Counted from the stretch's first letter, positions 7,556 to 14,771 are shown. The stretch: 32,111 nucleotides of DNA from Candidatus Methylopumilus sp. (GCA_024640945.1 JAHEEA010000021.1:1-32111), one strand, 5' to 3'. A program made the numbers and translations. The notes: generated from the sequence alone by a model not told the origin.

Positions 7556-7584
7556 GACAAGCGTCGCGTAACGCGACGCTTGTC
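7556..7584. repeat. island palindrome copy 3
   Basis: A perfect 13-bp stem: GACAAGCGTCGCG, loop TAA, CGCGACGCTTGTC. The outer GAC/GTC is unique to this copy and still complementary. It separates the plus-strand recombinase gene from the convergent minus-strand toxin-antitoxin pair. No T run follows on the plus strand. Confidence 0.9.
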
Positions 7585-7593
7585 AGTTATATA

Positions 7594-8028
7594 TTAGGCA
7601 GCTTTTTTCCAGCCAGATGATGTAGCTTCAATTTCCATTTTTGAATGGTCATCGCGATCAGTTTCGTTAATTCTATCAATGAAACTTTGAATTTTGACAT
7701 TCTCGTTAATGCTTTCTAGATAAAGCAAGCGAATGAAGCGATCAGCTGTTTTGGGTACTCTTCCAGTTTTTTCCCACTTCGCAAGCGCTTGATCCGTAAC
7801 TCCAAGCGTTTTACCTAATCCACTTTGAGACAAGCCCATTTCTTTTCTGATGAAACGAAACTCCGCACCAGTGAGATGTTTTTTTCTACATAAGCTAGAG
7901 CCAATTAGTTTGTGTAGCCCTTCAACATCGACAATAGACGTAGCTTTTCCATATGGAGTTTCAACAACTTCATATCCATTTAATAAGTAGATACTTTTTA
8001 AGCCTGATTCTGTGTAATGATATTTCAT
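7594..8028 (-). CDS. HTH antitoxin of a type II toxin-antitoxin pair (MqsA/HigA-like)
   Basis: 144 residues. The first 45 residues (MKYHYTESGL, YEVVETPYG) resemble the N-terminal part of MqsA-like antitoxins without the zinc-binding cysteines of E. coli MqsA. Residues 52-92 are a clear Cro/C1-type helix-turn-helix (LTGAEFRFIRKEMGLSQSGL, GVTDQALAKWEKTGRVP). The start overlaps the stop of the toxin gene by four bases (ATGA), so toxin comes first, as in mqsRA and higBA. The protein is expected to neutralise the toxin and to repress the pair through the palindrome at 8344-8362. Confidence 0.82.
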   Translation of the reverse strand: MKYHYTESGLKSIYLLNGYEVVETPYGKATSIVDVEGLHKLIGSSLCRKKHLTGAEFRFIRKEMGLSQSGLGKTLGVTDQALAKWEKTGRVPKTADRFIRLLYLESINENVKIQSFIDRINETDRDDHSKMEIEATSSGWKKAA

Positions 8029-8345
8029 ATAATCACCGTAATAACCACGATAAGTTCGCCTTTTTCATCTTTAGAAATTGCTGTAGCTACTTTGATATAG
8101 TCGCCGCCAGTAAAGTAACCAACGGTAGCAGACCAATCTCCATGTGCGGTAATGTGCGCGGGTTCTTCTATTACACCTTTAGCAACACAATCGTGAATTT
8201 GTTTACTTGATACTTTTCGTAACTTCATTCTTCCTTTTGCATGATCTGTAAGGAACAAAGACCTATTAGCCAATACTGCTCTCATTTTTGAGAGATAGTT
8301 GGCGTCGTTAAGTACCAGTGGCAAAGGTTTGATTTTCGAAGTCAC
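8025..8345 (-). CDS. DUF4258-type toxin of a type II toxin-antitoxin pair
   Basis: 106 residues from GTG 8345. The middle SLFLTDHAKGRMKLRKVSSK followed by IHDCVAKG, a paired strand region (GDWSATVGYFTGGDYIKVATAI) and the end ELIVVITVII is the DUF4258 / BrnT-RelE-like pattern (H-A-x-x-R-M-x-x-R near the start). Family members are thought to be RNases acting on mRNA. The GTG lies only a few bases after a consensus -10 box, so the message would be almost leaderless; the next Met in frame (8285) has no ribosome site either. Its stop overlaps the antitoxin start. Confidence 0.8.
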   Translation of the reverse strand: MTSKIKPLPLVLNDANYLSKMRAVLANRSLFLTDHAKGRMKLRKVSSKQIHDCVAKGVIEEPAHITAHGDWSATVGYFTGGDYIKVATAISKDEKGELIVVITVII

Positions 8346-8379
8346 CTATACATTATATAGGTCGTTGATTTAATGTCAA
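8344..8379 (-). promoter_or_regulatory. promoter and palindromic operator of the toxin-antitoxin pair
   Basis: On the minus strand TTGACA (plus-strand 8374-8379) and TATAAT (8352-8357) stand 16 bases apart, both perfect sigma-70 boxes. The -10 lies within a perfect palindrome, ACCTATA-CATTA-TATAGGT (8344-8362), whose far end touches the GTG start. A repressor bound there would block the promoter, as expected for autoregulation by the HTH antitoxin. Confidence 0.75.
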
Positions 8380-8403
8380 CGCATTAGGAATAGCGCCTGC
8401 AAT

Positions 8404-8430
8404 ATAAGCGTCGCGTTACGCGACGCTTAT
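8404..8430. repeat. island palindrome copy 4
   Basis: Perfect 12-bp stem ATAAGCGTCGCG, loop TTA, CGCGACGCTTAT. Read on the minus strand the loop is TAA, and the neighbouring gene that ends here (8443-9144) is on the minus strand, so loop polarity follows gene direction as in copies 1, 2 and 3. Confidence 0.9.
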
Positions 8431-8442
8431 TGTTTGATAGTG

Positions 8443-9144
8443 TTAAGCCTTTTTCTTAACAACTGACAGTGAAGGTTTAATGGGTTGAGGAGCAGAAGGA
8501 ATTGGCAATCCGCTACTGTTCAAAAATAACAGCTCATCCAAACAGCGCAGGTACTTACGTAAACTTCCAAACTGCTCCCACTTAGCTAAATGAAACTCGA
8601 CTTGATGGTCCGGTAAAATCAATCCTTCTGCTTGTAAGATATATTGAGCACGAGGTAAAAATGATTTTGCTGTAACGGCAGGCAAACTAATAACATCACA
8701 ACGATCACGTACACTTTTATGAATATTCGTTGGCTCGTTGGTAGTGATAATCACCATCAACATATCGCCTAAGTCATCCATCGCAGTCCATAACTTATGT
8801 AGCTTTGAACTGTTGTTATCAAACTCGTGGAATACCATATAAAACTTCGGCGCATTAACTGACCACTGATTTATAGAACAAGCATTACGCAGATAATCTT
8901 TTAAGTTTTTTTGACCCAATACATCTTCAAAATCCTTGTCCTCAATGACTGAGTGTTGACCATCAATTGCGTAAGGTAACAAATTAGCAATTGTTGTTTT
9001 GCTAGTGCCGTTAGGGCCATGTAATAAAATATGGCCTTCCAAATTTTTGCTCGCATACGCTTTAATACGACGCTCAACTGCCGTACTTGGATAAAGCACC
9101 TCATTTAAATTTTGAGGTGCGTACTTTTCTTCACACTTCATCAT
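8443..9144 (-). CDS. AAA+ ATPase, clamp-loader (RFC/DnaX)-like
   Basis: 233 residues. It starts with a box like the RFC N-terminus (KYAPQNLNEVLYPSTAVERR). Walker A is GPNGTSKT (43-50), Walker B FYMVFHEFD (101-109), sensor 1 is TTNEP (134-138), and an SRC-like RDRC (146-149) follows. The lid region is short (about 160-205). Chromosomal clamp loaders are longer and carry a collar domain, which is absent, so this is a mobile-element version rather than DnaX or HolB. It may load or remodel a DNA-bound protein of the element, which is inference. Ribosome site GGAGAAAC precedes the ATG. The upstream gene on the same strand ends in its own terminator at 9168-9190. Confidence 0.8.
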   Translation of the reverse strand: MMKCEEKYAPQNLNEVLYPSTAVERRIKAYASKNLEGHILLHGPNGTSKTTIANLLPYAIDGQHSVIEDKDFEDVLGQKNLKDYLRNACSINQWSVNAPKFYMVFHEFDNNSSKLHKLWTAMDDLGDMLMVIITTNEPTNIHKSVRDRCDVISLPAVTAKSFLPRAQYILQAEGLILPDHQVEFHLAKWEQFGSLRKYLRCLDELLFLNSSGLPIPSAPQPIKPSLSVVKKKA

Positions 9145-9167
9145 GTTTCTCCAAAAAATGAATATAA

Positions 9168-9190
9168 AAGGGGCACAGAACGTGCCCCTT
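9168..9190 (-). terminator. intrinsic terminator after the 9201-9980 gene
   Basis: AAGGGGCAC, 5-nt loop, GTGCCCCTT forms a perfect 9-bp GC-rich stem, followed on the minus strand by TTTTATATT. It lies between two minus-strand genes, so the ATPase gene behind it probably receives only read-through or has its own promoter in the short gap. Confidence 0.75.
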
Positions 9191-9200
9191 GTTTGCCTAA

Positions 9201-9980
9201 TTAAGCAGCGAGTTGTTCAACTAATGTGTTGTCATTGCTAGGCACATCTAGCAAATCATTCACTTCCGTTGCCATTGCTGTTTTTTCAGCTGTCACTTCT
9301 ACATGCTGTTTAGCAAGCTTTTTCAATAAAGCGTTGTATAGCGCCTCATTCACATCGCCTAGTACACCAATGATGTCAGTGTCTCCATTCACGTTAGGTT
9401 TAGCGACCAATACAGCGTAGTCACCTTTGATGTTGCCAAGCTTTACACTAGCAAGCGGTTTAATCTTCGCCACTTCCAAATCAGCAACCACCGCCTCTTG
9501 TGCTTTCGCAAGTTCAGCACGTTTAATAAGTGTTTCTTCTTTAATCACCATCTTGCGTTTGATTTCTTCAATGCCACCTTCATCCGCAATGTAAGTAGCA
9601 AGAGCTGCTGCTTTTACATCATGCGAAATCGCTGCTTTGATCACATAGGTGTATGCGTGAGCACGTTTACGATCGTTACCAAATACATAACGTACAAACA
9701 TCGTTAGTGTTGTTGTATTGCGTTGTACTTTTAAGCCATCTGCTTTTAGCTTAACTTCCAAGTCACCACGCAATGTTTTGCGATCATCATCTGTAGCAGT
9801 AACAAATTTGCTGTTAAACAAATCCAAGCAATCTGCCAACAAAGCATAGAGACCTTCGTTTGCTTTTTTATAGTCAGTCGCTTCCCACGTAATACGGCGC
9901 TCACGCAAACCGTTTAATGTTGCTAATGCTGAGTTAGAGAAAGCTACGTTAGTAGTTGATGCAATAAAAACTGTTTTCAT
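9201..9980 (-). CDS. unrecognised element protein (259 aa)
   Basis: I take ATG 9980 (MKTVFIASTTNVAFSNSALA) as the start; a TTG at 10007 would add nine residues but is less likely. The protein is soluble, with no signal peptide. A helical middle (KANEGLYALLADCLDLF, VIKAAISHDVKAAALATYIA) is followed by a Lys/Glu-rich coiled stretch (KRKMVIKEETLIKRAEL) and an acidic C-terminus. I do not recognise the family. With the ATPase gene downstream on the same strand and a terminator between, it looks like a separately controlled, possibly abundant, element protein. Its upstream region holds two hairpins. Confidence 0.6.
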   Translation of the reverse strand: MKTVFIASTTNVAFSNSALATLNGLRERRITWEATDYKKANEGLYALLADCLDLFNSKFVTATDDDRKTLRGDLEVKLKADGLKVQRNTTTLTMFVRYVFGNDRKRAHAYTYVIKAAISHDVKAAALATYIADEGGIEEIKRKMVIKEETLIKRAELAKAQEAVVADLEVAKIKPLASVKLGNIKGDYAVLVAKPNVNGDTDIIGVLGDVNEALYNALLKKLAKQHVEVTAEKTAMATEVNDLLDVPSNDNTLVEQLAA

Positions 9981-10018
9981 TTTTTTAGTACTTTCTGCCA
10001 AAGGCAATATTTAAAAAA

Positions 10019-10079
10019 GTTGTTAGGCTGAATGCTTAACAACATGGTGACTAACTGAGTTGTTTGTTAATCACCATGT
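10019..10079. repeat. two adjoining hairpins between divergent genes
   Basis: GTTGTTA (10019-10025) pairs with TAACAAC (10037-10043), and ACATGGTGA (10042-10050) pairs perfectly with TCACCATGT (10071-10079). They share two bases and stand in the leader of the minus-strand gene 9201-9980 and upstream of the plus-strand gene at 10157. The loop of the larger one holds GACTAACT, similar to AACTAACT in the large palindrome at 1314-1527. An operator or a leader RNA structure is likely. Confidence 0.5.
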
Positions 10080-10156
10080 CGAGCATTTTTTCAGAAATTT
10101 ATGGTTGCGTAATTTATACAAAATATAGTCGTAGTTATTTGATATAATATTTTTAT

Positions 10157-11032
10157 ATGAAAAACTTATTCGGATTCGGCTCTGGATGGCGCCAAGTGAC
10201 AGGTAATGCAAATTACAAACATGAGTACATGTTCTATTACTTGATGATAAGTCCGAGCTATTGGCTTGCGCATCGCCAAGTACATTTGAATGAAGTCATC
10301 CCACAAAGCGAATTACCAGAGAACTTTGATCAGGTCTTAGACGTATATAAAAAGTTTGGTGATATCTACTCAACACACTTTATTGAGTGGTGGGATCAAA
10401 CAGGCAAAGATCTGTTTGCTAACAAGAACACTAAAGATCGTATTTTGATCAGCATTGATCCAACAAAACCTAAACAAGAGTTGTTAGATGACTTTATGGA
10501 GTTGTTGGCAAAGTTAGATAGCCGAGAGAAAAAAACACCATCCACAAAGATTCAGTTTGAAGTTAATAAGATCAGAGTCACATCACTTCATAACCGCTTT
10601 CAATTGGTATTAGCTAAAGCGGAGTTCTTTCAAAACAAAATCAAAAAAGAACAGTTATGGAAGCTAGCGAAATACATTGGGATTAATTCAACTAAGACCA
10701 AAGAGATTAGGCTTAATAGCAAAAAGACCTCTGCCAATTTAGAAACGAGAACTTATTTAAGCATCTTAGCCAGTAAAAATTTAAGTGATGCCTTATGTAT
10801 CGCTGAGAATGCTGCTAGAGGTAAGTTTCCTAGTTTAGAACCTATTAAGAGTGGGATGAAGTTTGATTATGTGACAATCAAAAAGCAGCAAGATCAATAC
10901 GCCAAAAGAACTTGGGCTTTATTGGTTGAGGGAGAAAAGAATAAAAAGGATTATGGAAAAATTCTCTCACCATCGAATGCTACTAGAAAAATTAAAATGG
11001 CTAATGAAGAAATGCTAGAAAAGAAATCTTAA
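10157..11032 (+). CDS. unrecognised basic protein (291 aa)
   Basis: The N-terminus (KNLFGFGSGWRQVTGNANYK, then EYMFYYLMISPSYWLAHRQ) is aromatic. The rest is Lys-rich and helical (KIQFEVNKIRVTSLHNRFQL, IKKEQLWKLAKYIGINSTKTK), with no membrane segment. The repeated basic helices suggest DNA or RNA binding, but I do not recognise a family. A -10 box TATAAT at 10143-10148 is only nine bases from the ATG and there is no ribosome site, so the message may be leaderless. The last 18 bases overlap the convergent macro-domain gene. Confidence 0.6.
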   Translation: MKNLFGFGSGWRQVTGNANYKHEYMFYYLMISPSYWLAHRQVHLNEVIPQSELPENFDQVLDVYKKFGDIYSTHFIEWWDQTGKDLFANKNTKDRILISIDPTKPKQELLDDFMELLAKLDSREKKTPSTKIQFEVNKIRVTSLHNRFQLVLAKAEFFQNKIKKEQLWKLAKYIGINSTKTKEIRLNSKKTSANLETRTYLSILASKNLSDALCIAENAARGKFPSLEPIKSGMKFDYVTIKKQQDQYAKRTWALLVEGEKNKKDYGKILSPSNATRKIKMANEEMLEKKS

Positions 11033-11530
11033 TAATGCTTCAGCATCTTCCTGATTCACAAAAACAAATCTTATTTCTTTTAATACTTTTGATTGTTTAA
11101 ATGAGCTTGCTGATTGAGCATAAACTTTAACAGCATCCCTCATTGAAAATCCATAAATCCCAGTTCCAATAGCTGGTAGTGCAATTCTTGCTATTTGATG
11201 TTCTTCTGCTAGCCTGAGTGTATTCACTAATGCTTTCTCAAGCATGAATAATGGCTCAGCTTCAGCGTGATATCTCGGAGCACTAACATGAATAATGTAT
11301 CTATTATTGAGATTAAACGCTGGTGTTATGACTGCTTCAGTAAGTTTAAGAGGTGCAAACTGCTTACCATGCGCCTCTAACTCTTTACCCGCTGCTCTAT
11401 GAATAACACCACAAACGCCAGATCCAGCCAGCATAGATGGGTGTGCTGAATTAACAATTGCGTCGCAATCTGGCTGCTCTATTAGGTTGCCAACTACGCC
11501 AGTGATTTTTGTTTGCATTACTTCGAGCAT
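11015..11530 (-). CDS. macro-domain protein (ADP-ribose binding / deacylase type)
   Basis: About 171 residues from ATG 11530 (or 167 from ATG 11518); an upstream GTG at 11620 would overlap the divergent gene and adds residues unlike the family. The macro fold shows in order: an initial strand ITGVVGNLIE, CDAIVNSAHPSMLAGSGVCG with IHRAAG, the strand RYIIHVSAPRY, and the phosphate loop IALPAIGTGIYGF. Family members bind ADP-ribose and many remove it or O-acetyl groups from it. The usual VNAAN is VNSAH here, a variation of a residue near the ligand, so activity is open. It overlaps the convergent neighbour by 18 bases. Confidence 0.85.
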   Translation of the reverse strand: MLEVMQTKITGVVGNLIEQPDCDAIVNSAHPSMLAGSGVCGVIHRAAGKELEAHGKQFAPLKLTEAVITPAFNLNNRYIIHVSAPRYHAEAEPLFMLEKALVNTLRLAEEHQIARIALPAIGTGIYGFSMRDAVKVYAQSASSFKQSKVLKEIRFVFVNQEDAEALLRFLF

Positions 11531-11571
11531 AGTATGACAATAAACTATTGTAAAAGTGACGAGTATATAAG

Positions 11572-12060
11572 ATGGGTAAAAAAATAACATGCCTGACTTT
11601 TTTATTAGCTGTTTATTCACAAAATGGCTTTTGTGATTGGATTAAAACAGGCTCTGAAGATAACCGTTCTTATTACGTCGATAGCAACGTCATTGGCAAA
11701 TACTGGATAAGAACCTATCGCGTTCTTTGGGAGTCACCCACTCAAGAGACGATTAAAATTTCTGGTGTAAATCACCAATATTTCTCCATGATTCAAGAAA
11801 AGTCCTTGGATTGCCTATTGGGTAATGCGGCAACTAGAAGTATGGTTTTTTATAGTGATACTAGGGGAACTGGAGAGCGATTTATTCCAACTGATAAGAG
11901 CTTCGGAAACAACTTCAGGCCCAATCAAACCTACGACTACAGATGGTTTCAGTTCAATCGTGAATATGACAATGAAGTATTTAAATATGTTTGCGGTGAT
12001 TTATTTACACTAAGAAACCAGCATCTATTCTGGAAAATCCCTCGCCAGAGCCCTATGTGA
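11572..12060 (+). CDS. secreted protein, surface-adhesin E-like
   Basis: 162 residues with an N-terminal signal sequence (MGKKITCLTFLLAVYSQNGF, cut near Cys21/Asp22). The mature part begins WIKTGSEDNRSYYVD and goes on to YWIRTYRVLWE, which is the pattern of the small secreted 'surface-adhesin protein E' family of proteobacteria (W-x-x-x-x-x-x-x-x-x-x-Y-x-D ... V-x-x-x). Its role is not known beyond that label. Two Cys remain in the mature part (SLDCLLG, KYVCGD) and may form a disulfide. It is the first of three plus-strand genes with tight spacing (9 bases to the next). Confidence 0.6.
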   Translation: MGKKITCLTFLLAVYSQNGFCDWIKTGSEDNRSYYVDSNVIGKYWIRTYRVLWESPTQETIKISGVNHQYFSMIQEKSLDCLLGNAATRSMVFYSDTRGTGERFIPTDKSFGNNFRPNQTYDYRWFQFNREYDNEVFKYVCGDLFTLRNQHLFWKIPRQSPM

Positions 12061-12069
12061 GACTTATAA

Positions 12070-12480
12070 ATGATACCCAATAGAAACACAACTTTAATAA
12101 CACTAGCGATAGCGTTTATCGCTTTATATGGTATAGGCATGCAGCCTTATTTAGATCTGTATTTGTTGATCTTTACACCTGAAGATGGACTACTACTTTT
12201 CAAGATTTTTGTTATCTTCAAAGCCCTTTTAGCCTTGTTAATACTGATTACATCGATACAAACTGCAATAAGCAGGCAGATAAAAATCCCGTTTATTATT
12301 CTAAATGTAATCTATTCACTAACTGTGGTTTTGATGAATGCATTTGTTATATTCGGATATCAAGAATTGAATAGCTTTTTCTACACCGATGGGATGTTGA
12401 AAGTTCGCATATTCCAACAACTAGCTTGGATAGCTATTCTTTGGGTGGTTTTTAGAAAGTCTCATAATGAAAGATCATAG
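12070..12480 (+). CDS. small inner-membrane protein (136 aa)
   Basis: Four hydrophobic segments are visible: around residues 8-32, 44-64, 73-95 and 112-127. The end is short and basic (FRKSHNERS). I do not recognise a named family; proteins of this layout are common near secreted proteins. It starts 9 bases after the previous stop and overlaps the next gene by 14 bases. Confidence 0.6.
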   Translation: MIPNRNTTLITLAIAFIALYGIGMQPYLDLYLLIFTPEDGLLLFKIFVIFKALLALLILITSIQTAISRQIKIPFIILNVIYSLTVVLMNAFVIFGYQELNSFFYTDGMLKVRIFQQLAWIAILWVVFRKSHNERS

Positions 12481-12970
12481 TGCGGCCTTAATCGGGGAGT
12501 TTTGTCAGTGGTTTAGCAACTTAGCCGTACAAGGAACGTTATTGCCAAAAGCTTTTAGTGGAATCAATCCTGACGGCAAACAATTTATAGTAATACTCAC
12601 TGATCTCGGATTAGATACGATGGAGCACCTAGATTTTATGAAGTATGTACTCCATGCTGAAAAATCCATTGCCTTTGTATTCAAGATGCGAATGATTGCC
12701 CAGCTCAGCAAAGAGCCTGAAATATTACAAGAGCAACATCAATTTATATCTGGCCAAGAAGGCTCATATCACAACATAGGACTTACCTCGAAAGATGGAG
12801 AATCTTGGGAGTCTGGGACAATAATTTGTAATGAATCACATTCAAAAGTGCCTGAGATGTTTTTTCAAGAGCTACTACAAGAGCCCTACTCACCAAGTCA
12901 AAGTGATGAAAAGTATTCTGCCTTATGGTCTTCTGTTCGCGATCGAGTAAGGTGGCAAGATAGACCGTGA
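12467..12970 (+). CDS. hypothetical protein (167 aa)
   Basis: Soluble, acidic, no signal peptide. Segments such as FIVILTDLGLDTMEHLDFMKYVLHA are broken by charged stretches; the middle KSIAFVFKMRMIAQL and the tail SALWSSVRDRVRWQDRP show a compact alpha/beta protein, but no family is recognised. It overlaps the membrane-protein gene by 14 bases and ends 23 bases before palindrome copy 5. Confidence 0.55.
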   Translation: MKDHSAALIGEFCQWFSNLAVQGTLLPKAFSGINPDGKQFIVILTDLGLDTMEHLDFMKYVLHAEKSIAFVFKMRMIAQLSKEPEILQEQHQFISGQEGSYHNIGLTSKDGESWESGTIICNESHSKVPEMFFQELLQEPYSPSQSDEKYSALWSSVRDRVRWQDRP

Positions 12971-12993
12971 TTTTATATGTTTAAAAACTTAAC

Positions 12994-13010
12994 CGTCGCG
13001 TTACGCGACG
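12994..13010. repeat. island palindrome copy 5 (shortened)
   Basis: Only the inner stem survives: CGTCGCG, loop TTA, CGCGACG. Outside it the bases no longer pair (ACTTAAC on the left, CTAGTG on the right). The loop polarity is opposite to that expected for the plus-strand gene in front. It separates 12467-12970 from 13030-13413. Confidence 0.75.
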
Positions 13011-13029
13011 CTAGTGAAAGCAAGATCAA

Positions 13030-13413
13030 ATGAATCATAAAAAAACATTTTGGATGAATATAGTTGGGGCTATCGCTTGGTTAGGCCTTAGCTGGTTGAT
13101 GCTGAGCATGTATATATCGGAACATGGTTTTGAACATAACTTTGGATTAGTTGTTCTTCAATACGTATGTATAGTTGCCGCGCCATCTGTTACAGCATTA
13201 GCCATTTATTACGCAAACAAAAAGCCTTTACGTAACTTGGCGCTATTCGCAAATTATGCCGCCTTGGTCTGTTGTGTGCTCCTTTCCATTCTTTTCTGCT
13301 ATATGAATCCAAACATTCTTTTTAGTTGGGATTTATTGGCAATACCACTAACTTTTGTGATGTTTGGATTGCCAGCATTTATAAATCTAAAAGCATTAAA
13401 GGTAGCGCAATAG
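13030..13413 (+). CDS. small four-segment membrane protein, paralogue of 21993-22376
   Basis: 127 residues, exactly the length of the chromosomal gene at 21993. Both begin with M-x-HKKT-x-x-MN-x-x-GAIAW-x-x-L and both end in PA/SxINL-x-ALK. Hydrophobic segments lie near residues 8-28, 41-62, 70-90 and 99-118. The function is unknown. Palindromes stand on both sides (copies 5 and 6), so the gene looks like a single-gene module of the island. Confidence 0.65.
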   Translation: MNHKKTFWMNIVGAIAWLGLSWLMLSMYISEHGFEHNFGLVVLQYVCIVAAPSVTALAIYYANKKPLRNLALFANYAALVCCVLLSILFCYMNPNILFSWDLLAIPLTFVMFGLPAFINLKALKVAQ

Positions 13414-13456
13414 GTTCATAATTTATCGATCGCTCTTTTCCTAATCAGAAAACATA

Positions 13457-13485
13457 ATTAAGCGTCGCGTAACACGACGCTTAAT
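13457..13485. repeat. island palindrome copy 6, abutting the integrase start
   Basis: ATTAAGCGTCGCG, loop TAA, CACGACGCTTAAT. The last base of the right arm is directly followed by the ATG of the integrase at 13486, so a folded RNA would hold everything up to the start codon and no ordinary ribosome site is free. Confidence 0.88.
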
Positions 13486-14700
13486 ATGCAAAACTTAAAC
13501 AGCTTATTTCAAACCAATTCTTTATCAGTACCCGAAACCATCAAATTTCATGATGGCAAAATCACGCTCTTTAAACGACCAGACTCTCATCAATGGCAAT
13601 GTCGTTTTAAATTACCTACTGGTCAGTGGCATCAAGCATCTACTGGAAAAAATAGTGCTGATGCAGCCAAGTCTCAAGCAGCCATTATTTATGAAACAGC
13701 CAAGATCAACATCAGTAACGGCTTATCTCTAAGCACTAGGACTTTCGCCCAGATCGCTAGAGATGTCGTGAATGAAATGGAGCGAACTAAAGCTGCTAGG
13801 AAGTGGAAAAAGACCTATAACGATTACGAAATAGTGCTCAGAAAATATCTAGTGCCGTTCTTTGGCTCAATAGAGGTGAGTGCTATCAATTCTAAACACA
13901 TTGCAGATTTTGAAGCTTGGCGTTTAACGCAAATGTCAAGAGAGCCTAAAGGCAGTACCCTTCGTAATCATGCTAGCGCATACAATCGCGTAATTAAAAC
14001 AGCTCGGCAACAAGGCTATATTCACGACAATAAACCTGTTCCTATATTAAGTGCTGTAGGTGAAAAAGGTAGTCCGCGGCCTGCCTTCAATAAAGAAGAA
14101 ATTGAACAGCTTTTGGCCTTTATGCCTGAATGGGAGAAAGGTGGATTTATGCCCATCTTCAGTGACTTCAGAAAGCTATGTCGATGCTATGTAGAGTTCC
14201 TACTTTACACAGGAATTAGGCAAGGTACAGAGTCATTACCGTTAAGATGGCTGCATTTTCAGTGGCACTGGATTGGGGAAAAGAGATACTTAAGAATATG
14301 GGTATCTGGCAAAACAGGTCCGCGCTACTTGATTGCTAGACCTGCTGTAATTGATACATTAAATAGACTCATCCAAATTCAAAAACTCCCCTATCAAAAC
14401 TTAGATGAAGTAATTGCCGCTAGACTAGATAAGCCAATATTTGTGACGCATGAAGGCCATAAGCCAAGAAGCTTTGAGAGCGTATTTAGGAACTTGATGA
14501 ATTCATCAGGACTTCGAAAAGACATGGCTGGAAAATTTAGATCTTTATATAGCTTACGTCATACCTATGCGACTTTTGCTCTTACAGAAGGTATAGATAT
14601 CCATACACTAGCTAAACAAATGGGCACATCAATTGCAATGATTGAACGCCATTACTCAAAAATTACACCAATGCTAAGTGCTGAGAAGCTCGCCTATTAA
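13486..14700 (+). CDS. tyrosine-type site-specific integrase
   Basis: 404 residues. The N-terminal part (20-80) is an arm-type region with QWQCRFKLPTGQWHQASTG; a core-binding SAM-like domain follows (about 85-180), then the catalytic domain. Active-site residues seen: Arg245 (YTGIRQGTE), Lys276 (VSGKTG), Arg358-His359 (LRHTYATF) and Tyr390 (IERHYSK). The second His position of the motif reads MGTS instead of GH, a known variation in such integrases. It should cut and rejoin the island ends. The start at 13486 touches palindrome copy 6 and the stop overlaps the degenerate copy 7, so the gene is exactly bracketed by the repeat. The target cannot be read from the protein; ssrA or tRNA-Phe are candidates. 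Confidence 0.92.
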   Translation: MQNLNSLFQTNSLSVPETIKFHDGKITLFKRPDSHQWQCRFKLPTGQWHQASTGKNSADAAKSQAAIIYETAKINISNGLSLSTRTFAQIARDVVNEMERTKAARKWKKTYNDYEIVLRKYLVPFFGSIEVSAINSKHIADFEAWRLTQMSREPKGSTLRNHASAYNRVIKTARQQGYIHDNKPVPILSAVGEKGSPRPAFNKEEIEQLLAFMPEWEKGGFMPIFSDFRKLCRCYVEFLLYTGIRQGTESLPLRWLHFQWHWIGEKRYLRIWVSGKTGPRYLIARPAVIDTLNRLIQIQKLPYQNLDEVIAARLDKPIFVTHEGHKPRSFESVFRNLMNSSGLRKDMAGKFRSLYSLRHTYATFALTEGIDIHTLAKQMGTSIAMIERHYSKITPMLSAEKLAY

Positions 14701-14723
14701 GCATCGGGCAATGCGACGGTTAT
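14696..14723. repeat. island palindrome copy 7 (degenerate)
   Basis: Aligned without gaps to the 29-base pattern of copies 1 and 6, most positions match (ATTAAGC at the left end over the integrase stop, AATGCGACGG with TTA at the right), but substitutions break the stem (CATCGGG opposite GCGACGG). It looks like a decayed copy. Confidence 0.6.
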
Positions 14724-14771
14724 ACTCATTAGTTTTTACCCTTAACATAAATGCCTCACAGAAAAAACTTA

